Assembly (NCBI RefSeq): GCF_008121495.1
Contig: NZ_CP043051.1
Location: 1,398,501 to 1,462,500 of the forward strand
DNA: 64,000 nucleotides
Reading direction: 5' to 3'
Origin: Mediterraneibacter gnavus ATCC 29149
GTDB taxonomy: Bacteria > Bacillota > Clostridia > Lachnospirales > Lachnospiraceae
The notes under the pieces were generated by a model. The model was not told the DNA's origin. It was given only the letters and a program-made list of their open reading frames with translations, and did not search any database. Shown one piece after another: positions 36,501-44,358 of the stretch. The translations under genes and the position numbers were made by a program. The first letter of the stretch is position 1, and each line of letters opens with the position of its first letter.

Positions 36501-36737
36501 TATGGGGAATCTTGCACAAAAATCTGCAAAATAGCAGTGAGGAATGGAAGTGTTATTCTATTTATGAAATTTTTATTGGACACTTCATATTCCTCGTGTT
36601 AGACTTTATTCATAACATTTCAGGAGAACGGATATTTCTTTTTATTTCCATGTTCTCTTCTTTATTTTCAAAAAACAAATCCAGATGAAATCATCAAATT
36701 TTCAATCTAATTCACAAACCATCAGGAGGAACCGCTT
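36501..36737. other. Intergenic region with two inverted repeats
   Basis: GAGGAATGGAAGTGT (36539-36553) pairs with ACACTTCATATTCCTC (36580-36595), and GAGAAC (36623 on) with GTTCTC near 36651. No promoter stands out. They may be remnants of an inserted element next to the broken Rpn gene. Confidence 0.4.
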
Positions 36738-37832
36738 ATGAGCAATGGATTAAAACAATATTTTCCAATGATTCAAACCCGAGAGGAGCTTTGTAAAAAA
36801 ATTCAAACTACCCCTGAATTAAAATTTCTGTTTGATTCGTGGGACGAATCCCAACAAGAAGAATTTCTGCAATTTTGCACAGGAATGCAGGGTGTCAAAA
36901 TACTTTACGATTCTTTTTTCAAAGAAATTTTAAATCCGGATACTGCACCTTCACGTCTGGAAGAATTACTGTCACTGATATTACAACGGCATATTCGTAT
37001 TTTACACGTACTTCCAAACGATTCTTCCCGAATTGCAGAAGAAAATGCTTTGCTTATTATGGATATTGTTGTTCAACTGGAAGATGGAAGCATTGCAAAC
37101 ATTGAAGTGCAAAAAATAGGATATTCCTTTCCCGGACAACGCAGCGCATGCTATTTGGCTGATCTTTTACTCCGGCAATACAAACGTGCCAAAAATGAAC
37201 GGAAAAAGAAATTCAGCTATCGGGATATAAAAAGCGTGTATACCATTGTTTTTATAGAAAAAAGTTCCGGAGAGATGAAACGGCACAAGCAGGATTATGT
37301 CCACCATTTTTGTCAAAAGTCAGATACAGGACTTCATATGGAGCTTCTGCAGGAATTCGTTTTCATCCCACTTGACATCTATCGGGAAACCCGTCACAAT
37401 AAAGGTATACCCATCCGGGTATCCCGTAATACATGCCTGCGGCGGGCGGACTTTGTTCGATAAGGTATCAAAAACGATTTAGATGCGTGGCTCACATTTC
37501 TCAGCGAGGATAATCCGGAAATAATCGTCCAGCTAATCAAACAATATCCGAAGTTTATTCCTATGTACCGGGAGATTTATGAGCTTTGCAGGAATGTGGA
37601 GAAAGTTATGGGATTGTTTTCAAAAGAATTACAAATATTGGATAAGAATACCGTACAGTATATGATCGATCAAATGCAGGATACGATCGATGAACAACAG
37701 AGTACTATTCAGGAACAGCAAAACACTATTAAGCAAAAAAGTGAGTTGCTTGCATCTCAGGAAGTTCTTTTGCAACAAAAAGAAAGCGAACTTGAGCAGC
37801 TTAAGAAACAGTTAGAAGAACAATGTAAATAA
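36738..37832 (+). pseudogene. Rpn-like PD-(D/E)XK nuclease gene interrupted by a 60-bp insertion with an in-frame stop
   Basis: ATG 36738 follows CAGGAGG. The first 241 codons encode a nuclease core (LLIMDIVVQLEDGSIANIEVQ, D...ExQ) and stop at TAA 37461-37463. The same frame then continues with family-like sequence (DAWLTFLSEDNPEIIVQLIK, NVEKVMGLFSKELQILDKN) and a Gln/Glu-rich coiled coil, ending at 37832. Between NKGI and KNDLDAW there are exactly 60 extra bases bounded by AAGGTAT repeats (37402-37408, 37462-37468). Without them one 344-aa frame results. The downstream part has no start of its own with a ribosome binding site. Confidence 0.78.
37402..37468 (+). mobile_element. 60-bp palindrome-containing insertion with 7-bp direct repeats
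   Basis: The inserted segment (37409-37468) is flanked by AAGGTAT, contains the inverted repeat ATACCC-ATCC-GGGTAT (37407-37422) and a GC-rich part, and carries the TAA that ends the upstream half. Length is a multiple of three. Confidence 0.55.
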
Positions 37833-37912
37833 TAAGGAATGCTAATTGCTTCGTAAATACAAAGCATTACAGGATACATATTTGGCACTAATGTCACTGA
37901 TGATTTAAGCCA

Positions 37913-37970
37913 TAGAAAAACCACCCTCAGAATGATATGATACTTTGGCGAGTTTGGGTGGCATTTTCTA
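37913..37970. terminator. Terminator-like hairpin
   Basis: TAGAAAA-CCACCC (37913-37926) pairs with GGGTGG-TTTTCTA (37956-37970); A- and T-rich feet let it work on either strand. It lies between the Rpn pseudogene and the convergent exporter operon. The rest of 37833-38070 shows nothing I can name. Confidence 0.6.
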
Positions 37971-38070
37971 TGTACATTCTTTAATTGGTCAACCCCTTAT
38001 GGGCGGTTGTTCTTTTTGCATCTTCAATATAGCACATCTGCATCAATTCTGTAAGGCAATAGGTTACAAT

Positions 38071-38262
38071 TTACATGATTTCTGTTAAAACGTAATTTCT
38101 TCGATACTTTTCTACTGATTCTGCAGAAATGTCATGTGTGAATCTTGCTTCAAATACCTTATTATATAGTTCCGCATGTTGTTTTTGGCAAATACTTAAG
38201 TAAATTATGGCAATAAGCGCAGCAATAGAAATAATAGTTATTTGCATAATATCATAGAACAT
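38071..38262 (-). CDS. Small membrane protein, overlapping the end of the ABC exporter gene
   Basis: 63 aa. One N-terminal hydrophobic helix (IMQITIISIAALIAIIYLSI) then a charged tail (ESVEKYRRNYVLTEIM). It overlaps the exporter gene by 11 bp; AAGGAG lies 12 bp before its ATG. Not recognised. Its place as last gene of the regulator-peptide-exporter group makes a role there, such as immunity or an exporter accessory, conceivable but unproven. It could also be a chance frame. Confidence 0.45.
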   Translation of the reverse strand: MFYDIMQITIISIAALIAIIYLSICQKQHAELYNKVFEARFTHDISAESVEKYRRNYVLTEIM

Positions 38263-39850
38263 ATTCGTGCAATTCTCCTTTGTCCATTGTCAGGACTGCT
38301 GAATATTTTTGCATGGTTTCCGGAGAGAGTCTGTGAGTGACGCTGATACATGTGATATTTTCCAATGATAAAATACTGTTTTCTACAGCATTTGCGGTTT
38401 GTTCATCCAATGACGATGTTGCTTCGTCCATTAGCAGTATATCCTTTCCACTTAACAAAGCTCTGGCGATAGCAAGACGTTGACATTCTCCTCCTGAGAA
38501 ATTGTTTCCGTTTTCCTCGATTATTGTATCGAGTCCTTGTGGCAAATTTTCAATAAACACCTTTAGTCCTGCTTTCTTAACAGCTTCTGTGATTTCGTGC
38601 TCTGTGTATGATTTCCACAGAGTAAGGTTATTGCGAACACTATCATTGAATAAAAAAGTTTTTTGATGAATCATAGCCAGTCTGTCTGGAAGAGCTGCGA
38701 TTTCATCTGTACAAATCTTTCCTTCGAATTCTGGATAATATCCTGCAATGAGTTTTAACAGTGTGCTTTTCCCACTTCCACTTTTTCCGAGAATCGCGTA
38801 TTTCTTTCCTTTTTCAAAAGTGGCAGATACATTTTTTAAGATAGTTCTGTCATCGTACTTGAAACTTACATTTCGTAGTGAAATATGTTTTTTGAGTTTG
38901 TGTCCTGTTTTTTTCTCATGGATTTCAGGATGAGAAAGAGTATGCAAAGTATCCAATACAGGTCTGGCAGACTTTAGTTCGCTAATCTTTGCAGAAAGCT
39001 CGAAGGCAGGAGAAATCACTTGTCCGGTAAGCTGAGTGACTGCGACAATACTGCCAATGGTGATATATCCCTTAACTGCAAAAAATCCAGCCAACCCCAT
39101 GATAAAAAATTGGACAGCGACAGATGAAAGTGTAGTTAAACCATATACACTTGCCATCAAGGATGAAAAATGTTCTTTGTTGCTATCTAATCGTTTTGCT
39201 GTCTTAGAAAATTTATGAAACATCTCATCCTCTGCATGGTAAGTTTTTATCACTTCATAACCAGTTAGAAGATCAGCTACTGTTTCATTGTAGGATGTTG
39301 TTGATTTCATGACTGTTTCCTGTGCTGTGCCAAGTACCTTGGTAAAAAGACTTGGCAATAAGCTTGGGATTGCCATGGCTGCAATGGAGATAACAGAAAT
39401 AAGTGGATTCATGTATAAAAGCACGAGAACAGCAAACACGATACAAATGACAGAGTCTAAGATGGAAATACGGTTTTGCAACACTTTTTCCTCAATGATA
39501 GAAAAATTTTGGTTGAATGCCGTAACATATGACGCATTACCCGTTTCTTCATAGTTAGCAATACTTGATTGCAAAGTACCATCTGCTAATACAGTACGCA
39601 TCTCAAGTAAACGTTTTCTGATATAGCAGGCTTTGTATCGATTTGACAAAAAGATCAGTACACCTAAACATACAGCATAGAGAATACTAATAAACAACAC
39701 TTTTTGTAAATGGTGAGCGTCTTGGCTGGTAATGGAAATTTGTGCAGCATCAATTAAGGCGTTTAATAGAATTGCGACACCTACAGTTGCCATATTTACT
39801 AGTAATTCTAAGAAAAACAGCAGGATGTGTTCCCATTTTATTTTTTTCAT
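38252..39850 (-). CDS. ABC transporter, fused permease and ATPase (exporter type)
   Basis: 532 aa. Six-helix exporter domain (about 1-300), then an ABC ATPase: Walker A GKSGSGKSTLLKLI, Q-loop MIHQKTFLF, signature FSGGECQRLAIARALL, Walker B ILLMDEATSSLDE, H-loop SVTHRL. No C39 peptidase domain, so any peptide cargo would need no leader cleavage by the transporter. ATG 39850 follows GGGAGA and overlaps the stop of the 23-codon ORF (ATGA). Order is regulator, micro-ORF, exporter, small membrane protein. Confidence 0.88.
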   Translation of the reverse strand: MKKIKWEHILLFFLELLVNMATVGVAILLNALIDAAQISITSQDAHHLQKVLFISILYAVCLGVLIFLSNRYKACYIRKRLLEMRTVLADGTLQSSIANYEETGNASYVTAFNQNFSIIEEKVLQNRISILDSVICIVFAVLVLLYMNPLISVISIAAMAIPSLLPSLFTKVLGTAQETVMKSTTSYNETVADLLTGYEVIKTYHAEDEMFHKFSKTAKRLDSNKEHFSSLMASVYGLTTLSSVAVQFFIMGLAGFFAVKGYITIGSIVAVTQLTGQVISPAFELSAKISELKSARPVLDTLHTLSHPEIHEKKTGHKLKKHISLRNVSFKYDDRTILKNVSATFEKGKKYAILGKSGSGKSTLLKLIAGYYPEFEGKICTDEIAALPDRLAMIHQKTFLFNDSVRNNLTLWKSYTEHEITEAVKKAGLKVFIENLPQGLDTIIEENGNNFSGGECQRLAIARALLSGKDILLMDEATSSLDEQTANAVENSILSLENITCISVTHRLSPETMQKYSAVLTMDKGELHEYVL

Positions 39851-39918
39851 AATCTTGATATCTCCCTTCGACAAGTAAATTGTAAAGGGAAGAATGCGGC
39901 ATTTCCATATCGAGCCAT
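39847..39918 (-). CDS. 23-aa micro-ORF between RRNPP-like regulator and ABC exporter (candidate signalling peptide)
   Basis: ATG 39918 lies 8 bases after the regulator stop, and its TGA overlaps the exporter ATG. The peptide contains the aromatic/hydrophobic core YGNAAFFPLQFTC followed by basic RRE. There is no leader peptide and no clear ribosome binding site, so translation would rely on coupling to the regulator gene. Tight fit between two genes that commonly frame a pheromone gene is the main evidence. It may be only a spacer that happens to be open. Confidence 0.4.
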   Translation of the reverse strand: MARYGNAAFFPLQFTCRREISRL

Positions 39919-39926
39919 GTATAGTT

Positions 39927-40838
39927 TTAATTTACATCATTTGTTAAGTTTTTCTCTAAATATTCTTGAACTAAATCTGCCATTTCTTTTTTTCCAATCA
40001 GGCGCATATAGGGAATCAGCGCTTCCATACGCATACGACTTTCCTGCCTTTTTTTCATATTGTTAAGAATTTGTGCAATACTAAATTCAATTTCCGGAAG
40101 GAGAAACTGTTCTGTTCCACAAATGCTGAGATTCTCTGCTTTTTTTGCATAGAGAAGCGCTTCTTGATACCGTCCCTCATCTTGCAGAATTTGGCTTAGA
40201 TTATGCGCTAAATTGATCTGAAGGACCTTATAGTCAGAAAGACGACTATGGCTGCGTTCCAAGGCAAACAGGATTTCCTCACCAATACGAATCGCTTCTA
40301 AATTTTTACCCGCCATATATTTTGCTGCCGTTAGCATGACAAGAATATTAGCCTCCGTAGGGGAAAACAACTCCCTGCGAAAATCATTGAAGTCGATATC
40401 GGGTTTTGTCAGATGGAGTGCGTTTGTTAATTCATCTTCCATTTGCTCGTCTGCAGCACCATCATGCATACGAATTGCCACATGAATCATTTTGGTGTAC
40501 TGGAGATTAGCGATGTCCATTTTTTCAGTAGAAAGCTGCTGTAATGTCTTTTTTGCCTGAATAAACTCACCTGCGGATACTTGTTTACTGATTTCATCTA
40601 AAGTTTGGCGTAAGGATGACTGACACTCGTTTTCATAATAAATATTGCAGAGCTGATAAGTGCTTGTGCCAAGGCGTGCAAGGAGTTGTTCTAAAACTTT
40701 TCCCGATGGCATTTGTTTTCCGTTTTCTATCCTTGAGATAGAAACAGGGGAGCAAATACCATCCGCCAATGCTTCTTGTGTTAGTCCCGCTTTTTTGCGT
40801 AAATGATGGATTATTTCACCTAATGTATTTTTTTCCAT
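39927..40838 (-). CDS. Helix-turn-helix/TPR transcriptional regulator (RRNPP/Rgg-like)
   Basis: 303 aa. N-terminal Xre-type HTH (about 7-62: IIHHLRKKAGLTQEALADGI, VSISRIENGKQMPSGKVLEQ), followed by ~240 residues of helical repeats resembling TPRs (NLAHNLSQILQDEGRYQEALLYAKKAE). This layout is that of PlcR/Rgg-type regulators that bind imported peptides. Next gene positions are a 23-codon ORF and an exporter. Its promoter holds a 9-bp inverted repeat, suggesting autoregulation. The peptide ligand is inferred. Confidence 0.82.
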   Translation of the reverse strand: MEKNTLGEIIHHLRKKAGLTQEALADGICSPVSISRIENGKQMPSGKVLEQLLARLGTSTYQLCNIYYENECQSSLRQTLDEISKQVSAGEFIQAKKTLQQLSTEKMDIANLQYTKMIHVAIRMHDGAADEQMEDELTNALHLTKPDIDFNDFRRELFSPTEANILVMLTAAKYMAGKNLEAIRIGEEILFALERSHSRLSDYKVLQINLAHNLSQILQDEGRYQEALLYAKKAENLSICGTEQFLLPEIEFSIAQILNNMKKRQESRMRMEALIPYMRLIGKKEMADLVQEYLEKNLTNDVN

Positions 40839-40880
40839 AAGTTTCTGTATTGCTCCTAATAATTTATTCTAATGGATAGA

Positions 40881-40913
40881 ATTGTATCATTGAAATATTC
40901 TCTGTTCAATGAT
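40881..40913 (-). promoter_or_regulatory. Promoter of the HTH/TPR regulator with overlapping operator
   Basis: Minus strand TTGAAC (40909-40904), 17-bp spacer, TACAAT (40886-40881). ATCATTGAA (40886-40894) and TTCAATGAT (40905-40913) are perfect inverted arms with a 10-bp spacer lying over the core promoter. Confidence 0.6.
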
Positions 40914-40924
40914 GTATTTGTTGT

Positions 40925-41299
40925 TCAATTTTCCATATTGAATTGTAAATATCTTGTTCCTTGAAATGTCAATTTTCCTTCATCGCCCTCTGTAAGCTTT
41001 CCGTACTCTGAGCCGGATACAGACATCTCTATTCTGTCACCGCTTTCCACTTGAAAAGTGACATAATAAGTAGTACTGGATGTTGTATGATATCCATGAG
41101 CTCCTGAGGTATCTCCAGCGTTTGGCTGATTGTGATACGTGGTATTCTGGCGTTTTGCAACGATTCTTGCTGATACAGTTAAACGGGGAGAATTATTGTT
41201 TTTATGCCAAGTAGAAATCCCCTTTGCCAAAGTGAATATAATCATTATAAAGATTAGTATGAAGATCACAGGAAATAACAATTCTATTATATTGAACAT
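40925..41299 (-). CDS. DUF2500-family membrane-anchored protein
   Basis: 124 aa. N-terminal transmembrane helix (LLFPVIFILIFIMIIFTLA), then a soluble beta-rich domain with SARIVAKRQNTTYH, a TTYYVTFQVESGDRIEM stretch and GDEGKLTFQGTRYLQF, the DUF2500 pattern. Function unknown. I chose ATG 41299 with GAGGAG 8 bp upstream; a GTG at 41314 is part of that site. Lies upstream of the regulator gene on the same strand, 86 bp apart. Confidence 0.78.
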   Translation of the reverse strand: MFNIIELLFPVIFILIFIMIIFTLAKGISTWHKNNNSPRLTVSARIVAKRQNTTYHNQPNAGDTSGAHGYHTTSSTTYYVTFQVESGDRIEMSVSGSEYGKLTEGDEGKLTFQGTRYLQFNMEN

Positions 41300-41360
41300 A
41301 TTTTTTCTCCTCACTTATTGTAATTTTGATTTCTCAGTTCATTTATAAAAATATCTGTGA

Positions 41361-43490
41361 CTATTTTTCAGGCGGCAAGTGCAGATCCAGCATCCGCACA
41401 CCCAATGGATTTTCTCTCTGACATACAACAAATTCTGTTCCGGACTCTTCCATTTCATACAATTCTTCGGTAACAGGAAATTCAAAAGCTGTTCCGTCAT
41501 CCAACTGCACAGTCAAAGAATATTCCAGAGAATCATCGTCATCGTCTTGTTCTATATTTCGTTCCAGTACTTTTGCCGGATAGTGGGTTTCCTCTCCACA
41601 CAGGGCAAAATTACCGGCATACATCATCGGTTCTGCCACCAACAGGAGTGACAGACCGATCATGAAAAGCCCTTCTCCACGCAGACGTTTTGGAGTGCGA
41701 AGAACAAAGGCGATGATAAAGATTGCGCCAAGTCCAAACCAGAATGCCAGTGTGTACCATTTTTCTTCCATAATCAGTACTTGCTCCAGACCGTAGTGAA
41801 ATACTGACATCAGCCACAATGCAGGAAGCAAAACCAGAGGGAGAGAAATGCGGATATGGTGAGACTGCCATTCTGCAGTGGCGCCTTTTTGCTTTCCGTT
41901 TAGTGTCAGGACAGGCGCAAACGCCAGATAATATACAATCAATGGAAGGGGAGAAGCTGCCATCAGGTAGATGGTCTGGCTGAACTTCAAGGCTCCTGCG
42001 ATGAAAAAGAAAAGCGGAATGATACTGCCGGCCCAGAAGAGTGCCAGTACCAGCCATTTCCCAAGTCGGATTTCTTTTAGGTGGCTGTGAAGTCTGGTTG
42101 TATATTCTTCCCGCCATTGAATGACAGGTTCGATTCCTTCTTCCTGCTGAATCTGTTGTTCTTTTAACTTTGTTATCTCAAGCGGAATCTCTCTGGATTC
42201 GACCCAGTCCGCCAGTTTGTCTACGCCGCGCATATTACGTTCGATCGCGAAAATTTTCTTTTTGTCCGCATTTAAAAACTGAATGGAGTCATTGGCTCCG
42301 AAGCGGATGGAAAATCGCTGTCCGGGAAGAAGTTCACGTTTGCGTCCCCAGCTTGTCATATAAGTCAGACTTCCGTTTTCAAAAACGTACAATCTGCGGT
42401 TTTTTCCGGCCAGCAGCATCCAGATCCCGCAGATGAGAAGTCCCAGTCCAATCAGAAACATAATCAGACCAAATGGAACATCCAGAGGAGGCTGGACGCA
42501 GTATCCGAAAGCAATCAACAAAAGAAAAAGTGCCAGTGGCCAGACAATAAACGCTAAAACAGAAACGAAAAGCCGCTCCTGGATACAAATGACAGGACGG
42601 GAATGTTCCGGCAGTTTTGGAGCACGACAAACCAGCAAGGCGATACCGGACAGAAGAATGCTCACATGCATCACAATTCCCAGTGCAATCCCGACAGAAG
42701 GGGCATCCCCCATATAAAACAGTGTCATAAACAGTCCCAGGAGACTGTACAAAATGATCACAATACCGGAAAGGAGTGCCGGCCATTTACGAGGTGGTTT
42801 GACCACTCCTTCTGGATTCGGGGAGAACGTCATGGACTGATCTGCTGTATCGGATATTTTTCCATCCTCATCGTCTGTCTCCGGAATTTCCGATGGAAGT
42901 GACTCTGTCTCCAGATTTGCTCCGCAAGCAGGGCAGGAAGCTACGTATTCAATGATAACTGAAAAAGGAGAACAGGTCAAAGGAAGCCGGGAGCCACAAT
43001 TCGGACAGATCCAGATCCGGGCGAGGATCTTTTTGCGCACAAAGGCAATCAGAGCCAGTGAAAAAATCGGCCAGATCAGCAATGGCAGTAAAAAGAAAAG
43101 CAGTTGATCCTGACGGAAACAAAACGCCAAAAGCAGAAGTTCTGCACCGCCTGCGATCAATAAAATACGACCGGCAATTTTGCCGGAACGTGTAAATGCA
43201 TTGTGATAAGCAGGGTTTTTCAGCATTTTTAATTCATCCGATTGTGCGGCATCTGCTCCGCCTTCCTGCAGATAAAGGATAAATCGTTCCATTTCTTCAT
43301 AGAGATTGTCATCGTTTTTTTCCAAAAGCTCCTGTACGGTCTTTCCATCTTCGAGAAAGCAGGTACGAAAACCGTCTGCCCGGATTTCACCGTTTTTGCA
43401 CTTTACAGTCAAAAGCCCGGGAGCGTATGTGATATCACAATCGCTATAATTAGACTGCAGACGCTGATAAATAGAATTCAGGTGATTCAT
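41361..43490 (-). CDS. Large multi-pass membrane protein with a zinc ribbon, unrecognised family
   Basis: 709 aa. Soluble N-terminus (about 1-105), then two membrane helices, a zinc-ribbon-like CPNCGS...CPACGA (about 178-206), an acidic linker (ETDDEDGKISD), five or more helices, a PH-like soluble part around RRLYVFENGSLTYMTSWGRK and ...IQFLNADKKKIF, more helices and a C-terminal soluble domain with a DDDDDS run. ATG 43490 follows GGAGGG. Monocistronic. I cannot assign a function. Confidence 0.7.
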   Translation of the reverse strand: MNHLNSIYQRLQSNYSDCDITYAPGLLTVKCKNGEIRADGFRTCFLEDGKTVQELLEKNDDNLYEEMERFILYLQEGGADAAQSDELKMLKNPAYHNAFTRSGKIAGRILLIAGGAELLLLAFCFRQDQLLFFLLPLLIWPIFSLALIAFVRKKILARIWICPNCGSRLPLTCSPFSVIIEYVASCPACGANLETESLPSEIPETDDEDGKISDTADQSMTFSPNPEGVVKPPRKWPALLSGIVIILYSLLGLFMTLFYMGDAPSVGIALGIVMHVSILLSGIALLVCRAPKLPEHSRPVICIQERLFVSVLAFIVWPLALFLLLIAFGYCVQPPLDVPFGLIMFLIGLGLLICGIWMLLAGKNRRLYVFENGSLTYMTSWGRKRELLPGQRFSIRFGANDSIQFLNADKKKIFAIERNMRGVDKLADWVESREIPLEITKLKEQQIQQEEGIEPVIQWREEYTTRLHSHLKEIRLGKWLVLALFWAGSIIPLFFFIAGALKFSQTIYLMAASPLPLIVYYLAFAPVLTLNGKQKGATAEWQSHHIRISLPLVLLPALWLMSVFHYGLEQVLIMEEKWYTLAFWFGLGAIFIIAFVLRTPKRLRGEGLFMIGLSLLLVAEPMMYAGNFALCGEETHYPAKVLERNIEQDDDDDSLEYSLTVQLDDGTAFEFPVTEELYEMEESGTEFVVCQRENPLGVRMLDLHLPPEK

Positions 43491-43601
43491 ATAGTGTGCC
43501 CTCCTTTGTTAGGTTGTTTGTTTTTGTATTGTATCATATTGCAATAAAAAAGTGGAGAAATGGATATAAAATTGGCAAAAATGACGGAGAAATAGTTGCT
43601 G

Positions 43602-43630
43602 TTGTCCAGTCCATAAAAAGCGTGTTAAAA
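43602..43630 (+). promoter_or_regulatory. Weak promoter candidate for the ykgJ-recQ pair
   Basis: TTGTCC (43602-43607), 17-bp spacer, TTAAAA (43625-43630), 41 bp before the YkgJ-like start. Confidence 0.3.
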
Positions 43631-43670
43631 TAAACTGGTTAGAAATATTTTAGATGATAAAGGAGCTTGT

Positions 43671-44339
43671 ATGAGGCGTAATGTAGATTTAAATGAGATT
43701 TCAGATGGAAAATTATATACTTCAAATGATATGGTAAAGGCAGATTGTTATGAGTGTCAGGGGTGTTCGGCGTGTTGTCGCGGAATGGGGAAATCTATTA
43801 TTCTGGATCCCATCGATCTGTTTCATTTGAAACAGGCAACCGGAAAGGATTTTGCCGGGCTTCTGAATCAGGAGATCGAGTTAAATGTAGTAGATGGTAT
43901 GATCCTTCCAAATTTAAAAATGGATCCTAAGACGGATGCCTGTCCGTTTCTGGATGAGAACGAAAGATGTGGGATTCATGCGTTTCGGTCGGGAATCTGC
44001 CGACTGTTTCCGCTGGGAAGGCTGTATGAAGAAGAGGGATTTCGATATTTTCTTCTGACAAAAGAATGCAAAAAAGAGAACCGCAGAAAGGTGAAAGTGA
44101 AAAAATGGCTCGGAATTACCAACCTGAAAGCTTATGAGCAGTACATTTCAGACTGGCACCAATTTCTTCTGACTTGCGAAGAGTCAATAGGAGAGCTGGA
44201 AAAAGAGAATATCCAGATCCTTACGACGTATATTCTGCGATTGTTTTATCAGACTCCATACGAAGCAGAGGATGACGGGTCATTTTATCAGGAGTTTTAT
44301 CAGAGAAGAGAACAAGTGCGAAAGACGCTTGGAATTTAG
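43671..44339 (+). CDS. YkgJ-family cysteine-cluster protein
   Basis: 222 aa. The cysteine set CYECQGCSACCRGMG (about 27-41), CPFL, RCGIHAFRSGICRLFP and KECKKENR is the CxxCxxCC...C pattern of YkgJ proteins, thought to bind a metal or Fe-S cluster. Function unknown. ATG 43671 follows AAGGAG. It is followed 19 bp later by recQ, so the two are probably co-transcribed. Confidence 0.85.
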   Translation: MRRNVDLNEISDGKLYTSNDMVKADCYECQGCSACCRGMGKSIILDPIDLFHLKQATGKDFAGLLNQEIELNVVDGMILPNLKMDPKTDACPFLDENERCGIHAFRSGICRLFPLGRLYEEEGFRYFLLTKECKKENRRKVKVKKWLGITNLKAYEQYISDWHQFLLTCEESIGELEKENIQILTTYILRLFYQTPYEAEDDGSFYQEFYQRREQVRKTLGI

Positions 44340-44358
44340 AAAGAGAGGAGGTCTGACA

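Noticed and set aside
36738..37832. Two separate genes (241 aa and 89 aa)
   Set aside because: Both parts are in the same frame, the second lacks a ribosome binding site, and removal of one 60-bp insertion restores a single family-like protein.
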